Assembly: GCA_903885165.1 (NCBI GenBank)
Contig: CAISHO010000012.1
Coordinates: forward strand, 1 to 45,714
Source: an uncultured Nitrosomonadales bacterium
Lineage (GTDB): Bacteria; Pseudomonadota; Gammaproteobacteria; Burkholderiales; Gallionellaceae
DNA length: 45,714 nucleotides
Direction of reading: 5' to 3'
Made by a program: the position numbers and the translations under genes. Positions 26,164 through 37,216 of the stretch are shown piece by piece (positions within the stretch are counted from its first letter, which is position 1; each line of letters begins with the position of its first letter). The notes below the pieces were generated by a model. It was not told the origin of the DNA. It saw nothing but the letters and a program-made list of their open reading frames with translations, and made no database searches.

Positions 26164-26180
26164 CCGATTATAATAATCGG
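26164..26180. repeat. Perfect 17-base palindrome between convergent genes
   Basis: CCGATTAT-A-ATAATCGG lies in the 156-base gap between the end of the response regulator and the end of malQ. A weaker hairpin (GTTAGCT at 26120, AGCTAAC at 26135) lies just before it. Neither is followed by a T run, so termination is possible but unproven. Confidence 0.4.
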
Positions 26181-26261
26181 TACGACAAAATGATGCGATG
26201 AATAGACGACTTTTAATTCTCTATACTAAGTTATCAAGGCAAGTTTTTAACAGCGTATAAA

Positions 26262-27773
26262 TTACCTGGGTAAATAAGCAGGATGAGTACGACCATGCTC
26301 AGTCGTCATTTTTGACAACTGTATGGTTTGCCAGGGCAGAACCTGATCCCACGAAAAGCGCCAGGCCCAATTCCCTTCCGGATGGCCGGGATAGTTCATA
26401 CGATGTTCACCAGATAAACACAATACATCCTGCATCGGGAAAATAACCGTATTCGCAACCGATGCCGATAACATATTCAACATATCTGTCGGCACGCTAA
26501 CCTCTTCCGTGCCCAGATAATGCCGGACCGCACTTTTCTCCCGATCGGAAGCGGTGTTCCACCAACCCAGCATGGTGTCGTTATCGTGCGTACCCGTATA
26601 GGCGATCGTGTTGGGAATGTAATTGTGCGGCAAAAACAAGTTGGTATTGTCTTCGGCGAAAGCAAATTGCAAGATGCGCATCCCAGGCAACTTAAACTTA
26701 TCGCGCAGGTCAGCAACATCCGGTGTAATCACGCCCAGATCTTCGGCGATGATAGGCAATTCGACGAAGGCATTTTCAAACGCCTCAAACAATTTTTCGC
26801 CCGGCCCTGGCATCCAGCGGCCATTGATCGCAGTCAACTCACCGGCAGGCACTTCCCAGTAACCGGAAAATCCCCTGAAGTGGTCGACGCGCACCCGATC
26901 AAAATGCACAAAGGCATGCTGCATACGCTTAATCCACCAGGCGTAACCGGTTTTCTCGTGTTCACTCCAGCGATACAACGGATTCCCCCACAACTGCCCG
27001 GTTTCACTGAAGTAATCCGGCGGAACTCCGGCAACCACCGTGGAAGTGCCCGATTCATCCAGTTCGAACAATGCTCGATGCGACCAGACATCCGCACTTT
27101 GATAGGCGACAAAAATCGGCACATCACCGATCAGTTTGACTCCGCGTTCGTTGGCATAATTTTTCAGTTGCATCCATTGGCGAGAAAAGCACCACTGGCA
27201 GAATTTCCAGAAAGCGATTTGGCCGACACATTCTGCATCCAGCAGCGCCAAGGCATGCGCCTCCCGATTGGCCAGCGCGGATGGCCACTCATTCCAGTGA
27301 CGCCAGCCTTGTTGTTCTGCCAACGTCATAAAGCGCGCATAATCATCCAGCCATGCACTCTCCGCGATGCAAAACGCAAGATAGGCACTGTGCATCGCAT
27401 CATTTTGACTGGCAAAAAATCGTTCCGCGGCACGCTGTAATCGCGGCAATCTGAACTGACCCTGCAAGGCATAATCGACCTTATCGTGGCTAAACCCGGC
27501 ATCCGGGATCAACTCCACCGCCTCCAGCCATCCCTGATGCGCCAGCTCAAAAAGATCAATCAGTAGCACATTACCAGCGAATGCAGAGCTGCTCATATAA
27601 GGTGAATTACCGGGACCGATTTCACCTAAGGGCAACACCTGCCAATAAGTTTGTCCGGCGCCGGCCAACCAATCCACAAAAAGATAGGCATTGGCGCCTA
27701 AGTCACCCGCGCCGAACAGGCCGGGTAAAGAAGTCGGGTGCAACAATACACCACTTGTGCGTTCATTTATCAT
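26262..27773 (-). CDS. malQ: 4-alpha-glucanotransferase (amylomaltase, GH77)
   Basis: About 503 residues. The enzyme transfers maltodextrin segments between chains. GH77 features are SGVLLHPTSLPG at the start, LPLGEIGPGNSPY, the nucleophile region VRVDHFRGFSGYWEVPAGE, the acid/base region IIAEDLGVITPDV, and YTGTHDNDTMLGWW. The frame extends 11 codons upstream only from a TTG, so the ATG at 27773 is used, although no clear ribosome binding site precedes it. It follows the GH57 gene by 45 bases in the same operon. Confidence 0.95.
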   Translation of the reverse strand: MINERTSGVLLHPTSLPGLFGAGDLGANAYLFVDWLAGAGQTYWQVLPLGEIGPGNSPYMSSSAFAGNVLLIDLFELAHQGWLEAVELIPDAGFSHDKVDYALQGQFRLPRLQRAAERFFASQNDAMHSAYLAFCIAESAWLDDYARFMTLAEQQGWRHWNEWPSALANREAHALALLDAECVGQIAFWKFCQWCFSRQWMQLKNYANERGVKLIGDVPIFVAYQSADVWSHRALFELDESGTSTVVAGVPPDYFSETGQLWGNPLYRWSEHEKTGYAWWIKRMQHAFVHFDRVRVDHFRGFSGYWEVPAGELTAINGRWMPGPGEKLFEAFENAFVELPIIAEDLGVITPDVADLRDKFKLPGMRILQFAFAEDNTNLFLPHNYIPNTIAYTGTHDNDTMLGWWNTASDREKSAVRHYLGTEEVSVPTDMLNMLSASVANTVIFPMQDVLCLSGEHRMNYPGHPEGNWAWRFSWDQVLPWQTIQLSKMTTEHGRTHPAYLPR

Positions 27774-27818
27774 AATAAATTGATTATATTGAATTTTACA
27801 ACACAAACTGTAGCCGTA

Positions 27819-29528
27819 CTATTCGGTTGCGCGACGCATGGCGCCACCCACTTCCGTTTCAACAGCACAACCTCGACTGACCGGATCGATCAAACTCATC
27901 GGTGCGGACAACTTCAACAGACAATACAATTCAGTCAAATTGTGCCGGTAGAGGCGATCGAAACTGGCCACCGAATTGGAAGGATTGTAATCACCGAACC
28001 ACCAGAACCAGTCGGAGCTTTCACAAGAGCAAAGTTGTTTCTCGGCGGCATCCTGTTCCGCTTGACTCAAACGGCCACTCGCCATCACCATATCGTAACT
28101 TTGCTTGGCCGCACACAACAAATCCCAGGCGCGATTTTTATCCTCACACCCAATCCAGGTCGAGAAATTCCCGTACACCCAACTACCCGCCGCGATGGCA
28201 GGCAACTTGCCGGTGCGTGCACGAAGCGCTTCATCCTGCGCCAGATATTCAGCATAGGTATTTGTATTGATTGAATTATTTTCTTCCAGTTTGGCATACA
28301 GTTCATCGAGAAAATAAAAGCCGTTGTAAGGATAGTATTCCCACGCATTCTCACCATCCAGAATCACACTAACGACAGGCGTTTCATTGTCTGGCGCTAA
28401 CCTAGCAATTTCTTCCAACTGGTCGACAAAGTGCAGCGCCGCATCCTTACCGTGCCAGCGTGAATACTCAAAGCCGATCAAATCGGACAACCGGTCATCG
28501 CGGAAAAAACACTGCAAGCCGTCCGCGCCTTGTTCCAGACCATAAGGTCGATACAGATATTGACCGCGCTCAGGAACAACCTGATGCGCCTTGTGCAAGC
28601 TATTGACCAGTACACCTTCTCCGCTGGCAACCCAGGCACATCCTTGCTCGGCAAACACTTCCAGTGTTTCAGTTGAAATCGAACCTTCGGCTGGCCACAT
28701 TCCACGCGGCTCAGCGCCAAAACGTGCTTTATGGCTCTGCTTGGCCAATTCAATATGCTGGGTCACACGCAAGCGTCCTTTGGGGTAATGCTGCGACTTA
28801 GGCAACGGCGCATCCGGCATCGCTTCACTGGCGCTGGCAAAATCAATCAGCAACGGTGCGAGTGGATGGTAATGCGGTGTGGCGGAAATTTCGATCTGGC
28901 CCGAATCGGACAAGGCGCGATAACGCGGAATAACGCCGCTGATCAATTCGCCGATCAGATCAAACAATTGGCGTCTATCTTCCAGGGTAAAACCACACGC
29001 TTTAGTCATCAGACGCGCAACCAGCTCATTTTCACGACGCACGCTCTCGCCACACCAAGTCAGGTGATACCAGGTCAGCAAGTCCGCCATATACTGGCCG
29101 GACAAATAACACAGCGCGTTATCCCCATCCCCTTGTAAACGCTGGAATAATTCCCACAGACATTTATACGAAGGATATGGCGCGATCATCTTGGTGTGGT
29201 TGCTGCGAAAACACGAATCGAGCGCCAGTTGCCGCTCCTGAGCCGTCATGGCTGCCGGATCTTTGTGCACCAGCAGGCGTAACAGCGGATCGCGCAACTG
29301 GCCGGTAGCGAACTGATCGGTGTAATCAGCCAACTGGTCGAGCAGGATAGGCACGAAATTCACTACCGCACGCACCTTGGGGTGACGTTCGAAGTGATAA
29401 GCCATATCGGTGTAATCCTTGATGGCGTGCAAATAGGTCCACGGCAAAACGAAATCGCCGGTGGCATAATCGCGATAATCTGGCTGATGCATATGCCAGA
29501 GAAAAACAAGGTCTAGGGATTTTTTCAT
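27819..29528 (-). CDS. Glycoside hydrolase family 57 protein
   Basis: A 569-residue GH57 enzyme acting on alpha-glucans. The family motif HMHQP occurs at residue 12 (FLWHMHQPDYRD). The catalytic glutamate lies in RGMWPAEGSIS, and the catalytic aspartate in VSVILDGENAWEYY. GH57 includes alpha-amylases, 4-alpha-glucanotransferases and branching enzymes; the length and motifs suit an alpha-amylase or glucanotransferase, but specificity cannot be read from sequence alone. It lies between glgC and malQ, so it acts in glycogen synthesis or mobilisation. A GC-rich hairpin lies between glgC and this gene. Confidence 0.88.
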   Translation of the reverse strand: MKKSLDLVFLWHMHQPDYRDYATGDFVLPWTYLHAIKDYTDMAYHFERHPKVRAVVNFVPILLDQLADYTDQFATGQLRDPLLRLLVHKDPAAMTAQERQLALDSCFRSNHTKMIAPYPSYKCLWELFQRLQGDGDNALCYLSGQYMADLLTWYHLTWCGESVRRENELVARLMTKACGFTLEDRRQLFDLIGELISGVIPRYRALSDSGQIEISATPHYHPLAPLLIDFASASEAMPDAPLPKSQHYPKGRLRVTQHIELAKQSHKARFGAEPRGMWPAEGSISTETLEVFAEQGCAWVASGEGVLVNSLHKAHQVVPERGQYLYRPYGLEQGADGLQCFFRDDRLSDLIGFEYSRWHGKDAALHFVDQLEEIARLAPDNETPVVSVILDGENAWEYYPYNGFYFLDELYAKLEENNSINTNTYAEYLAQDEALRARTGKLPAIAAGSWVYGNFSTWIGCEDKNRAWDLLCAAKQSYDMVMASGRLSQAEQDAAEKQLCSCESSDWFWWFGDYNPSNSVASFDRLYRHNLTELYCLLKLSAPMSLIDPVSRGCAVETEVGGAMRRATE

Positions 29529-29537
29529 GGCAGAAGA

Positions 29538-29558
29538 CCCCGCCGTTTACCGGCGAGG
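29538..29558 (-). repeat. Hairpin between glgC and the GH57 gene
   Basis: On the minus strand CCTCGCCG-GTAAA-CGGCGGGG forms an 8-bp stem with one wobble pair. No T run follows, so it is more likely a processing or stabilising hairpin than a terminator. It lies 10 bases before the GH57 start. Confidence 0.5.
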
Positions 29559-29573
29559 CTAATAATTATTAAT

Positions 29574-30899
29574 CTAACGAATACTGCGGAGGGTCTGCCC
29601 GAGCATTTCGGGAGTGATGAGGGTGACGCCATTCTCGCTGACGTGGAAGCGCTTACGATCGGACTCAATATTAACACCGACTTCCAGGCCATCAGGAATC
29701 TTGCAGTTTTTATCGACGATCACGCGCTTCAAGACTACATGGCGACCGATATCCACATTCGGCAAGATCACCGAGTCTTCAATGGACGAATAACTGTTTA
29801 CCCGTACATCCGAGAACAGCAAAGAACGTTTGACGATAGAACCGCTGACGATGCAGCCGCCGGAAACTAACGAGTCAACCGCAATACCGTGACGCTCAGG
29901 CTCATCGAAGACAAATTTAGCGGGCGGCAATTGCTCCTGATAGGTCCAAATCGGCCATTCCTGATCATACATATTCAGATCCGGGATCACCTTGGTCAGC
30001 TCCATGCTCGCTTCCCAATAGGAATCGATCGTTCCCACATCACGCCAGTAAGGCACATTGTCGGCCCCCATCCCCACACAGCTTTGCTCGAAGCTTTGTG
30101 CGAAGACACGATATTTTTCCACCATGTGCGGGATAAGATCCTTGCCGAAATCATGGGTCGACTTTGGATTATCCGCATCGCGGATCAGTTGCTCGATCAG
30201 GAACTGGGTGTTAAATACGTAGATCCCCATGCTAGCCAGAGACACTTCAGGATTACCGGGGATACAAGGCGGATTAGCCGGCTTCTCGACGAACTCGACC
30301 ACACGCGCATCGTCATTGACATCCATTACCCCAAAGGCAGGTGCTTCAGCGATCGGCACCTCCAGACAAGCCACAGTCATATCGGCTTTTTTCTCGACGT
30401 GAAAAGCCAATAATTTGCCGTAGTCCATCTTATAGATGTGATCGCCGGCCAGGATCACAATAAACTCACATTTGGAACCGCGTATGATATCCAGATTCTG
30501 GAATACCGCATCTGCTGTGCCCTGATACCACTGATCTTCGCTGACGCGCTGTTGCGCTGGCAGTAAATCCAAGTACTCACCAAACTGACCATTCAAAAAT
30601 GACCAGCCACGCTGAATGTGTTGAATCAGACTGTGCGACTTATATTGTGTCGCCACACCGATACGGCGTATACCGGAGTTGACACAATTAGACAACACGA
30701 AATCGATAATACGAAACTTACCTCCGAATGGCACCGCTGGCTTAGCACGCCAGTCGGTCAACTCATGCAAACGACTACCCCGACCACCTGCCAAAACCAT
30801 CGCGTAAGTATTCTTGGTAAGACGACTCACAAAACGCGGCTCAGGATCTCCAGCTGCCACATGGTATTTTTTTTTAAGATAACCCAGTTCAACACTCAT
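29574..30899 (-). CDS. glgC: Glucose-1-phosphate adenylyltransferase
   Basis: A 441-residue enzyme making ADP-glucose, the committed step of bacterial glycogen synthesis. The nucleotide-binding loop [14 protein letters not shown] lies near residue 36, followed by [16 protein letters not shown], the catalytic loop [13 protein letters not shown] and a C-terminal left-handed beta-helix ([40 protein letters not shown]). No glycogen synthase (glgA) is in the window, so it must be elsewhere. It is divergent from glgB across a 93-base spacer that must hold both promoters. Confidence 0.97.
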   Translation of the reverse strand: MSVELGYLKKKYHVAAGDPEPRFVSRLTKNTYAMVLAGGRGSRLHELTDWRAKPAVPFGGKFRIIDFVLSNCVNSGIRRIGVATQYKSHSLIQHIQRGWSFLNGQFGEYLDLLPAQQRVSEDQWYQGTADAVFQNLDIIRGSKCEFIVILAGDHIYKMDYGKLLAFHVEKKADMTVACLEVPIAEAPAFGVMDVNDDARVVEFVEKPANPPCIPGNPEVSLASMGIYVFNTQFLIEQLIRDADNPKSTHDFGKDLIPHMVEKYRVFAQSFEQSCVGMGADNVPYWRDVGTIDSYWEASMELTKVIPDLNMYDQEWPIWTYQEQLPPAKFVFDEPERHGIAVDSLVSGGCIVSGSIVKRSLLFSDVRVNSYSSIEDSVILPNVDIGRHVVLKRVIVDKNCKIPDGLEVGVNIESDRKRFHVSENGVTLITPEMLGQTLRSIR

Positions 30900-30992
30900 C
30901 TTAATCCCCCCCTAGCAATATTTACCTTAAGTAGCAGGGACATTATCGTTTACAATTACGCTACGACACAAGAACTAAAAAGAGGAAATGAA

Positions 30993-33152
30993 GTGAATAA
31001 GTTGATTGATTCCTTGTTACATGCTCACCTCCACGATCCTTTTGCATTACTTGGCCTGCATCGTGACGGCAATGAGTGGGCCATACGATATTACGAGCCT
31101 CACGCTACCCAAATCACACTGACAGGGCCCGTTGAAGGCTTGTTCACCAAAATTCACCCCGGCGGTCTTTTCGAATGGCGCGGCACAGTCGAACCCGACA
31201 GGCCCTATCGCCTGCGCATCAACGAAGGTTCAGCCACCCGCGAGGTCTATGACCCTTACCAGTTTCCAGCCAACATTTCCGAGCAGGATTTATTTTTATT
31301 CAGCGAAGGGAAACTCCGTCAGGGCTACCGCATGCTGGGCTCACACCCGGTTGAAATCAACGGCGTAAAGGGCGTGCGTTTCGCCGTGTGGGCACCGAAC
31401 GCGGAACGCGTCAGCGTGGTCGGCGAATTCAACAATTGGGACGGCCGCTTATACCCGATGCGCCTGCATGGTTCCTCAGGCGTCTGGGAGATTTTCATCC
31501 CAGAAATCCGTCAGCACGCACTGTATCGCTTTGAAATTCGCAACCGTAGCACAGGCAATATACTCACCAAGACCGACCCTTACGCGCAAGGTTATGAATC
31601 GCGTCCCGGCACTGCCGCCCTAGCCGCCCCCGCTAATCAACACCAGTGGCAGGACAGCCAATGGATGCAGGCGCGCGGCGAATGGGACTGGTTACACGGC
31701 GCGATCAATATCTATGAAATCCATCCGGGCTCGTGGAAACGCCATCCGGATGGCCGCTTCTACACCTACAGCGAATTGGCCACTGATTTAGTACCCTATG
31801 TGCAGGGCATGGGCTACACGCATATCGAATTGATGCCGATCTCCGAACATCCGCTGGATGAATCATGGGGCTATCAGTGCACCGGTTATTTTGCCGCCTC
31901 CAGCCGTTTTGGCTCTCCAGACGAACTGCGCCATCTGATAGATACCTGCCACCAGGCAGGCATCGGCGTCATCCTCGACTGGGTACCCGCTCACTTCCCG
32001 CAGGACAGCTTTGCCTTAGCGCGCTTCGATGGCACGGCATTGTATGAACACGAAGATCCGCGCTTAGGGTTCCATCAGGATTGGGGCACACACATCTTTA
32101 ATTTCGGTCGCAACGAAGTTAAATCCTTCTTGATTTCCAGCGCCCATTTCTGGCTGTCCGAATTCCACTTCGATGGACTGCGTGTCGATGCGGTCGCCTC
32201 CATGCTTTATCTGGACTACTCGCGCAAAGCGGGGGAATGGATACCGAATAAATACGGCGGCCGTGAAAATCTGGAAGCGGTCGATTTCCTGCGCGAAATG
32301 AACATCATGGTGCACGAGGAGTTTCCCGGTGCACTGACCATGGCGGAAGAATCCACCGCCTGGCCCGGCGTATCTCGCCCCGTCTATTTAGGCGGCTTAG
32401 GCTTCTCGATGAAGTGGAACATGGGCTGGATGAACGATACCCTGAACTACTTTCATAACGACCCGGTACACCGCCGCTATCATCACAACCAGTTAACCTT
32501 CGGGCAGATGTACGCCTACAGCGAAAACTTTGTACTGCCTTTCTCACACGATGAAGTCGTGCACGGTAAGGGTTCGCTGCTCTCGAAGATGCCGGGCGAC
32601 GCATGGCAAAAGTTTGCCAATCTGCGCCTGTTGCTGACCTTCCAGATGACTTTCCCCGGCAAGAAGCTCAACTTCATGGGCAATGAAATCGCTCAGGGAC
32701 GCGAATGGCAATCGAAATGGGAACTGGAGTGGTGGCAGTTAGGCGAAGAATTCCATCGCGGCATGCAGAATCTCACCCATGACCTAAACCAACTGTATCG
32801 CACCCTGCCCGCCCTGCACGATCAAGACTTCCAGTCCGAGGGCTTTTCGTGGGTGGACTGTAACGATGCGGAAAAGTCCGTGCTGTCCTTCCAGCGCCAT
32901 GCGCGTGACGGCTCCAGTGCCATCGTTGCCTTGAATCTGACACCGCTGCCGCGCCAGCACTATCGCATCGGTCTGCCTGCAAAGACCACCTATCGCGAAG
33001 TGCTCAACAGCGATTCGACTTACTACGCAGGCAGCAATCTGGGCAATGCAGGACTGATCGAGGCGGAAGCGATACCGTGGATGGGCTTACCGTACTCTGC
33101 CGAAATCTCGCTCCCCCCTCTGGCCGGCGTGATTCTGGTCCCAGAGGCGTAA
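30993..33152 (+). CDS. glgB: 1,4-alpha-glucan branching enzyme
   Basis: A 719-residue enzyme introducing alpha-1,6 branches. It has an N-terminal extra domain ([16 protein letters not shown]), a CBM48 module ([20 protein letters not shown]), and a GH13 barrel with [17 protein letters not shown], the nucleophile region [19 protein letters not shown], the acid/base region [12 protein letters not shown], and [14 protein letters not shown]. The open frame starts far upstream inside glgC, but AGAGGA followed six bases later by GTG at 30993 gives the expected N-terminus VNKLIDSLL. The GTG start is therefore preferred. Confidence 0.96.
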   Translation: MNKLIDSLLHAHLHDPFALLGLHRDGNEWAIRYYEPHATQITLTGPVEGLFTKIHPGGLFEWRGTVEPDRPYRLRINEGSATREVYDPYQFPANISEQDLFLFSEGKLRQGYRMLGSHPVEINGVKGVRFAVWAPNAERVSVVGEFNNWDGRLYPMRLHGSSGVWEIFIPEIRQHALYRFEIRNRSTGNILTKTDPYAQGYESRPGTAALAAPANQHQWQDSQWMQARGEWDWLHGAINIYEIHPGSWKRHPDGRFYTYSELATDLVPYVQGMGYTHIELMPISEHPLDESWGYQCTGYFAASSRFGSPDELRHLIDTCHQAGIGVILDWVPAHFPQDSFALARFDGTALYEHEDPRLGFHQDWGTHIFNFGRNEVKSFLISSAHFWLSEFHFDGLRVDAVASMLYLDYSRKAGEWIPNKYGGRENLEAVDFLREMNIMVHEEFPGALTMAEESTAWPGVSRPVYLGGLGFSMKWNMGWMNDTLNYFHNDPVHRRYHHNQLTFGQMYAYSENFVLPFSHDEVVHGKGSLLSKMPGDAWQKFANLRLLLTFQMTFPGKKLNFMGNEIAQGREWQSKWELEWWQLGEEFHRGMQNLTHDLNQLYRTLPALHDQDFQSEGFSWVDCNDAEKSVLSFQRHARDGSSAIVALNLTPLPRQHYRIGLPAKTTYREVLNSDSTYYAGSNLGNAGLIEAEAIPWMGLPYSAEISLPPLAGVILVPEA

Positions 33153-33158
33153 CACGCG

Positions 33159-33179
33159 TCCCCCTCTAGCTGAGGGGGA
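33159..33179 (+). terminator. Possible terminator hairpin after glgB
   Basis: TCCCCCTC-TAGCT-GAGGGGGA is a perfect 8-bp stem starting seven bases after the glgB stop, followed by TTTCGTT. The T tract is short, so partial termination with readthrough into pgi is likely. Confidence 0.5.
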
Positions 33180-33208
33180 TTTCGTTAAATTTGATTTGAA
33201 AACAGACC

Positions 33209-34849
33209 ATGTCAAAACTTACCCTATCCCATGCCTGGCAGGCGCTGATTGCACACTACGCCACTGTTCAACCGCTAGAGATGCGTCAGCAATTTCAGGA
33301 CGACCCCTTACGATTTAAAAAATTATCAATAAAATTCAACAACCTAATATTAGACTATTCAAAGAATCGCATTACTGACGAAACGCTGCCGCTACTGACT
33401 GCGCTGGCACGTGAAGCTGATCTACCCGCCTTCATCGAACGTCAATTCAACGGCAGCAAGATCAACACCACCGAAGGGCGCGCAGTCCTCCACACGGCTT
33501 TGCGCAACCGCTCGGATCGTCCCGTATTAGTCGATGGTGTGGACGTGATGCCCGATGTGCGTCGCGTGCTGAGTTTGATGCGCACATTTTCAGATAGCGT
33601 CAGGAGTGGACAACACCTAGGCCATACCGGCCGACCCATCACTGACATCGTCAATATCGGCATCGGTGGCTCGGACTTAGGGCCGCTGATGGTCTGCGAA
33701 GCGTTGAAATCTTACGCCAACCCAGAGCTCCACGTACATTTCGTTTCCAATGTAGATGCGACCCATCTGACCGAAACCCTTAAAAAACTGGACGCGGCAA
33801 GCACGCTGTTTATCGTCAGCTCCAAGACCTTCGTCACGCAGGAAACCCTGACCAACGCCCGCTCTGCGCGCGCCTGGCTGGTCGACCAACTGGGCGATGA
33901 GGTCGCGGTGGCGCGTCACTTTGCCGCCGTTTCAACCAATCTGAAAGCCACCGCCGCATTTGGTATCAATCCGGATAATGTGTTTGAATTCTGGGACTGG
34001 GTAGGCGGACGTTATTCGCTCTGGTCAGCTATCGGACTGCCCATCGCACTGTTTGTCGGCATGGATAAATTTGAAGAATTGCTCTCTGGTGCCCATGCGA
34101 TGGATGAGCACTTCCGCACTGCACCACTCGAACAAAACATGCCGGTGCTGATGGCCTTACTCAGCACGTGGTATGGCAACTTCTTCGGCGCCAGCTCCAA
34201 CGCCGTACTGCCCTACGACCAGTATCTGCACCGCCTGCCCGCCTATCTTCAACAACTGGATATGGAGAGCAACGGTAAGCGTGTCGATCGCGATGGCAAT
34301 GCGGTCGATTACGATACCGGTATGGCAATCTGGGGAGAACCCGGCACCAACGGTCAGCACGCCTTTTATCAGCTCATCCACCAGGGCACCCGGATGATAC
34401 CGGCTGATTTCCTGGCCCCCTTGCATAGCCAGAATCCGGTGGGCGAGCATCACGCCATATTGCTTGCCAACTGTTTCGCACAAACCGAAGCACTGATGAT
34501 AGGCAAGACAGCGAATGAAGCACGTGCAGAACTGGAGGCGCTCGGCATGCCGGAAGCGGAACTAAAAGCCCTCCTGCCGCACAAGGTTTTCCCCGGCAAC
34601 AAACCCACCAACACGCTGCTGTTCGATCGTCTGGATCCACACACACTGGGCATGTTGATCGCTTTGTATGAGCAGAAAGTGTTTGTGCAAGGTATCATCT
34701 GGAACATCAATTCCTTCGACCAGTGGGGCGTGGAGTTGGGTAAACAACTGGCTGGCAAAATTCTGCCGGAACTATTAGGCCAATCGGCACAATCTAAGCA
34801 CGATGCGTCGACAACCAGTTTGATCGCATATTACCGGAAAAATCGCTAA
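33209..34849 (+). CDS. pgi: Glucose-6-phosphate isomerase
   Basis: A 546-residue cytoplasmic enzyme interconverting glucose-6-phosphate and fructose-6-phosphate. Signatures include [46 protein letters not shown] and [18 protein letters not shown], with GVELGKQLA near the end. Length is standard. It links gluconeogenic hexose phosphate to the ADP-glucose pathway of the adjacent glg genes. The start lies 56 bases after glgB. Its stop overlaps the next ATG by one base (TAATG). Confidence 0.97.
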   Translation: MSKLTLSHAWQALIAHYATVQPLEMRQQFQDDPLRFKKLSIKFNNLILDYSKNRITDETLPLLTALAREADLPAFIERQFNGSKINTTEGRAVLHTALRNRSDRPVLVDGVDVMPDVRRVLSLMRTFSDSVRSGQHLGHTGRPITDIVNIGIGGSDLGPLMVCEALKSYANPELHVHFVSNVDATHLTETLKKLDAASTLFIVSSKTFVTQETLTNARSARAWLVDQLGDEVAVARHFAAVSTNLKATAAFGINPDNVFEFWDWVGGRYSLWSAIGLPIALFVGMDKFEELLSGAHAMDEHFRTAPLEQNMPVLMALLSTWYGNFFGASSNAVLPYDQYLHRLPAYLQQLDMESNGKRVDRDGNAVDYDTGMAIWGEPGTNGQHAFYQLIHQGTRMIPADFLAPLHSQNPVGEHHAILLANCFAQTEALMIGKTANEARAELEALGMPEAELKALLPHKVFPGNKPTNTLLFDRLDPHTLGMLIALYEQKVFVQGIIWNINSFDQWGVELGKQLAGKILPELLGQSAQSKHDASTTSLIAYYRKNR

Positions 34850-35307
34850 TGGGTACCTTCAAACTTCTCCACCTATTATCCGTCCTGATCTGGGTGGGCG
34901 GCATGTTTTTTGCCTACGTCCTGCTGCGCCCCGCCATCGTTGAAACACTGGAACCACCACAACGTCTACGCCTGTGGAACGCAGTATTCCGTCGTTTTTT
35001 CACCTGGGTTTGGGGCGCAATCGCAGCCCTGCTGATCAGCGGAACAGGATTAATCGTTCTGTACGGCGGCATCACCCAGGTAGCGCCTCATGTCCACATC
35101 ATGCTGCTGCTAGCCATGATGATGATCGCGGTCTTCGCCTACGTTTACTTCGTCTGTTACCGGCAATTTGCTACCCATGTGACTGTAGAACGCTGGAAAG
35201 ACGCGGGAGAAAAACTGACCAGCATCCGTAAACTGGTTGCGGTTAATCTGACATTAGGACTCTTGACCGTCGCAGTCGTGGTGCTAGGCATGGCTTACGG
35301 AGTTTAA
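34849..35307 (+). CDS. CopD-like four-helix membrane protein
   Basis: A 152-residue protein with four hydrophobic helices. The start FKLLHLLSVLIWVGGMFFAY is typical of the CopD/YhbP-like group of small membrane proteins, with His in LLH and in the later HVHIMLL segment that could bind heme or copper. The function is not established; such genes occur singly in many betaproteobacteria. It overlaps pgi by one base, so it is co-transcribed with it. Confidence 0.7.
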   Translation: MGTFKLLHLLSVLIWVGGMFFAYVLLRPAIVETLEPPQRLRLWNAVFRRFFTWVWGAIAALLISGTGLIVLYGGITQVAPHVHIMLLLAMMMIAVFAYVYFVCYRQFATHVTVERWKDAGEKLTSIRKLVAVNLTLGLLTVAVVVLGMAYGV

Positions 35308-35314
35308 AATGGTC

Positions 35315-35341
35315 CTCAACCGACCTTGTCGGCCGGTTGAG
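35315..35341. terminator. Probable bidirectional terminator
   Basis: CTCAACCG (35315-35322) pairs perfectly with CGGTTGAG (35334-35341). On the plus strand GTTTAA follows. It lies between the end of the CopD-like gene and the convergent mucD stop, so it can serve both operons. Confidence 0.65.
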
Positions 35342-35353
35342 TTTAACTACTAT

Positions 35354-36739
35354 TTATTTAGCTTCATCGAGTTTGACAGCTACATAGGAGGCATTTTCTC
35401 CGCGACGCACCAGCAGCGCGACGCTACGACCTTTAGCTAAGGGCCTGATCAGCGCTTCGAGTTGAGCAAGCGTATGCACCGGCACATTACCGATCGCCAG
35501 CAGCACCGCACCGCGTTGCAAACCGGAAGCGACGTTCCCCTTGACTGCTTCGATCAACAAACCACCACTGATTTGCAAATCAGCCAGCTGTTCACCACTC
35601 AACTCACTCAACACCAACCCCAATCGCTGCACCAACTTACCCTTTGCATCGCCGGTTGACTTGACAGTCTGATGCGCTTCTTCAGGAATTTTCGCCACTG
35701 CCACACTCAACTGCATCAGCGCGCCTTTACGCCACACCTCGGCGACAACTTTACTACCCGGTGTCGTTGAGGCCACAATGCGTGGCAAATCAGCGGAGCC
35801 GTTCACCACCTTACCGTCAAATTTTAAAATCACATCACTGACTTCCAAACCCGCCTTATCCGCCGGCCCGCCTTTCTCGACACTACTGATCAGCGCGCCA
35901 TTGGCTTGACTCAAACCAAACGACTCCGCCAGTTCACGCGTCAACTCTTGGATCGTGACGCCAATACGACCCCGCGTCACGCTGCCACTGGTGCGCAGCT
36001 GCTCTGCCACCTTAGTCGCGACATCGATCGGTATAGCAAAAGACAGCCCCATAGAACCGCCCGAACGGGTGTAGATTTGCGAATTGATACCGACCACTTC
36101 GCCGTTCATGTTGAACAATGGCCCGCCCGAATTACCTGGATTGATCGCCACATCAGTTTGTATAAATGGCACTAAATTATCTTGCGGCAGTGAACGTCCC
36201 TTGGCACTGACGATCCCGGCGGTCACGCTACTGTCAAAGCCAAACGGCGAGCCTATGGCGACCACCCATTCGCCCACTTTGAGCTTATCGGAATTACCGG
36301 TCAGAACCTTGGGCAAATGATCGGCCTCAATCTTCAGTAAGGCGACATCGGTACGTTTATCAACCCCAATCACCCTGGCAACAAACTCACGCTTGTCAGT
36401 CAGTCGCACAGTGACCTTATCGGCACTGTCCACCACATGTGCATTGGTCAGAATGTAACCATCCGCACTGATGATAAAACCGGAACCTAAGGATTGTGAT
36501 TCATGCTCACGCGGCATCTGGGGCGCAAAGCGACGGAAGAGTTCATAGAAGGGATCACCTTCCGGGATACCGGAAAAACCCGGTTGGCTACGTATAATCT
36601 GTGTGGTACTGATATTGACGACGGCAGGTCCTTGTTTTTCAACCAACTCGGTGAAATCAGGTAAACCGGCAGCGTGAACTGATGCCCATAACAACAAGCC
36701 AAGTACGCATAGGATAGGGTTAATAAACTTTTTTAGCAT
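35354..36739 (-). CDS. mucD: Periplasmic serine protease, DegP/MucD type
   Basis: A 461-residue exported protease (signal NPILCVLGLLLWASVHA) that degrades or refolds misfolded envelope proteins. The catalytic triad is His101 (TNAHVV), Asp131 (KRTDVALLKI) and Ser204 (NPGNSGGPLFN). Two PDZ domains follow (about 250-345 and 365-455). It is the last gene of the rpoE operon, where MucD normally limits sigma-E activation. DegP is the nearest alternative name. Confidence 0.94.
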   Translation of the reverse strand: MLKKFINPILCVLGLLLWASVHAAGLPDFTELVEKQGPAVVNISTTQIIRSQPGFSGIPEGDPFYELFRRFAPQMPREHESQSLGSGFIISADGYILTNAHVVDSADKVTVRLTDKREFVARVIGVDKRTDVALLKIEADHLPKVLTGNSDKLKVGEWVVAIGSPFGFDSSVTAGIVSAKGRSLPQDNLVPFIQTDVAINPGNSGGPLFNMNGEVVGINSQIYTRSGGSMGLSFAIPIDVATKVAEQLRTSGSVTRGRIGVTIQELTRELAESFGLSQANGALISSVEKGGPADKAGLEVSDVILKFDGKVVNGSADLPRIVASTTPGSKVVAEVWRKGALMQLSVAVAKIPEEAHQTVKSTGDAKGKLVQRLGLVLSELSGEQLADLQISGGLLIEAVKGNVASGLQRGAVLLAIGNVPVHTLAQLEALIRPLAKGRSVALLVRRGENASYVAVKLDEAK

Positions 36740-36779
36740 GTAAGCTCCTCATAGTAAAAAAATAAATTAGATAGACTGA

Positions 36780-37214
36780 CTATTCGCTATATTGCCTTGC
36801 TATAAAAGGCTGCTGTCGCGACTGGCGTAACGACAACCATCTGGCCGCAAGAAAACCCAACACCAGACCTGATAAGGCACCCGCCGCCGCATAACCATCC
36901 CGTTGCGCGCCCTGAACAGCAACGCTGCCCAGCAATGAGGCACCTGCAAACATCAGGATCAGCGGTAATAAGTAAACGATACCGACACCACGCAACACCG
37001 CACCATCTGGTACGGAAACAATCACCTCATCACCGATTTGCGCGCCGATCCGGTTTGCTACCTGAAATTGTCTCGGTTTACTGCAAAACAATTGGGTCAG
37101 TTTACCCGACCCGCAGCCTTTGCCATTGCAGGCGGAACAACCGTTACCCTGATTGGCTTGTACCTGCGCAATCAATTTATCTACCTCGAGTACCACAGCC
37201 CGTGTTTCAAGCAT
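36780..37214 (-). CDS. rseC: RseC/SoxR-reducing system family protein
   Basis: A 144-residue membrane protein. Four cysteines at residues 26, 29, 34 and 44 (CSACNGKGCG and LFCSK) form the usual RseC cluster, likely an iron-sulfur site. Two membrane helices follow (GIVYLLPLILMFAGASLLGS and AAGALSGLVLGFLAARWLSL). RseC is a minor modulator of sigma-E and is also linked to SoxR reduction. It lies two bases after rseB, confirming the operon. Confidence 0.9.
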   Translation of the reverse strand: MLETRAVVLEVDKLIAQVQANQGNGCSACNGKGCGSGKLTQLFCSKPRQFQVANRIGAQIGDEVIVSVPDGAVLRGVGIVYLLPLILMFAGASLLGSVAVQGAQRDGYAAAGALSGLVLGFLAARWLSLRQSRQQPFIARQYSE

Positions 37215-37216
37215 AA

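Noticed and set aside
30618-30992. 125-codon N-terminal extension of glgB
   Set aside because: It overlaps glgC on the opposite strand, and the GTG at 30993 has a good ribosome binding site and the family N-terminus.
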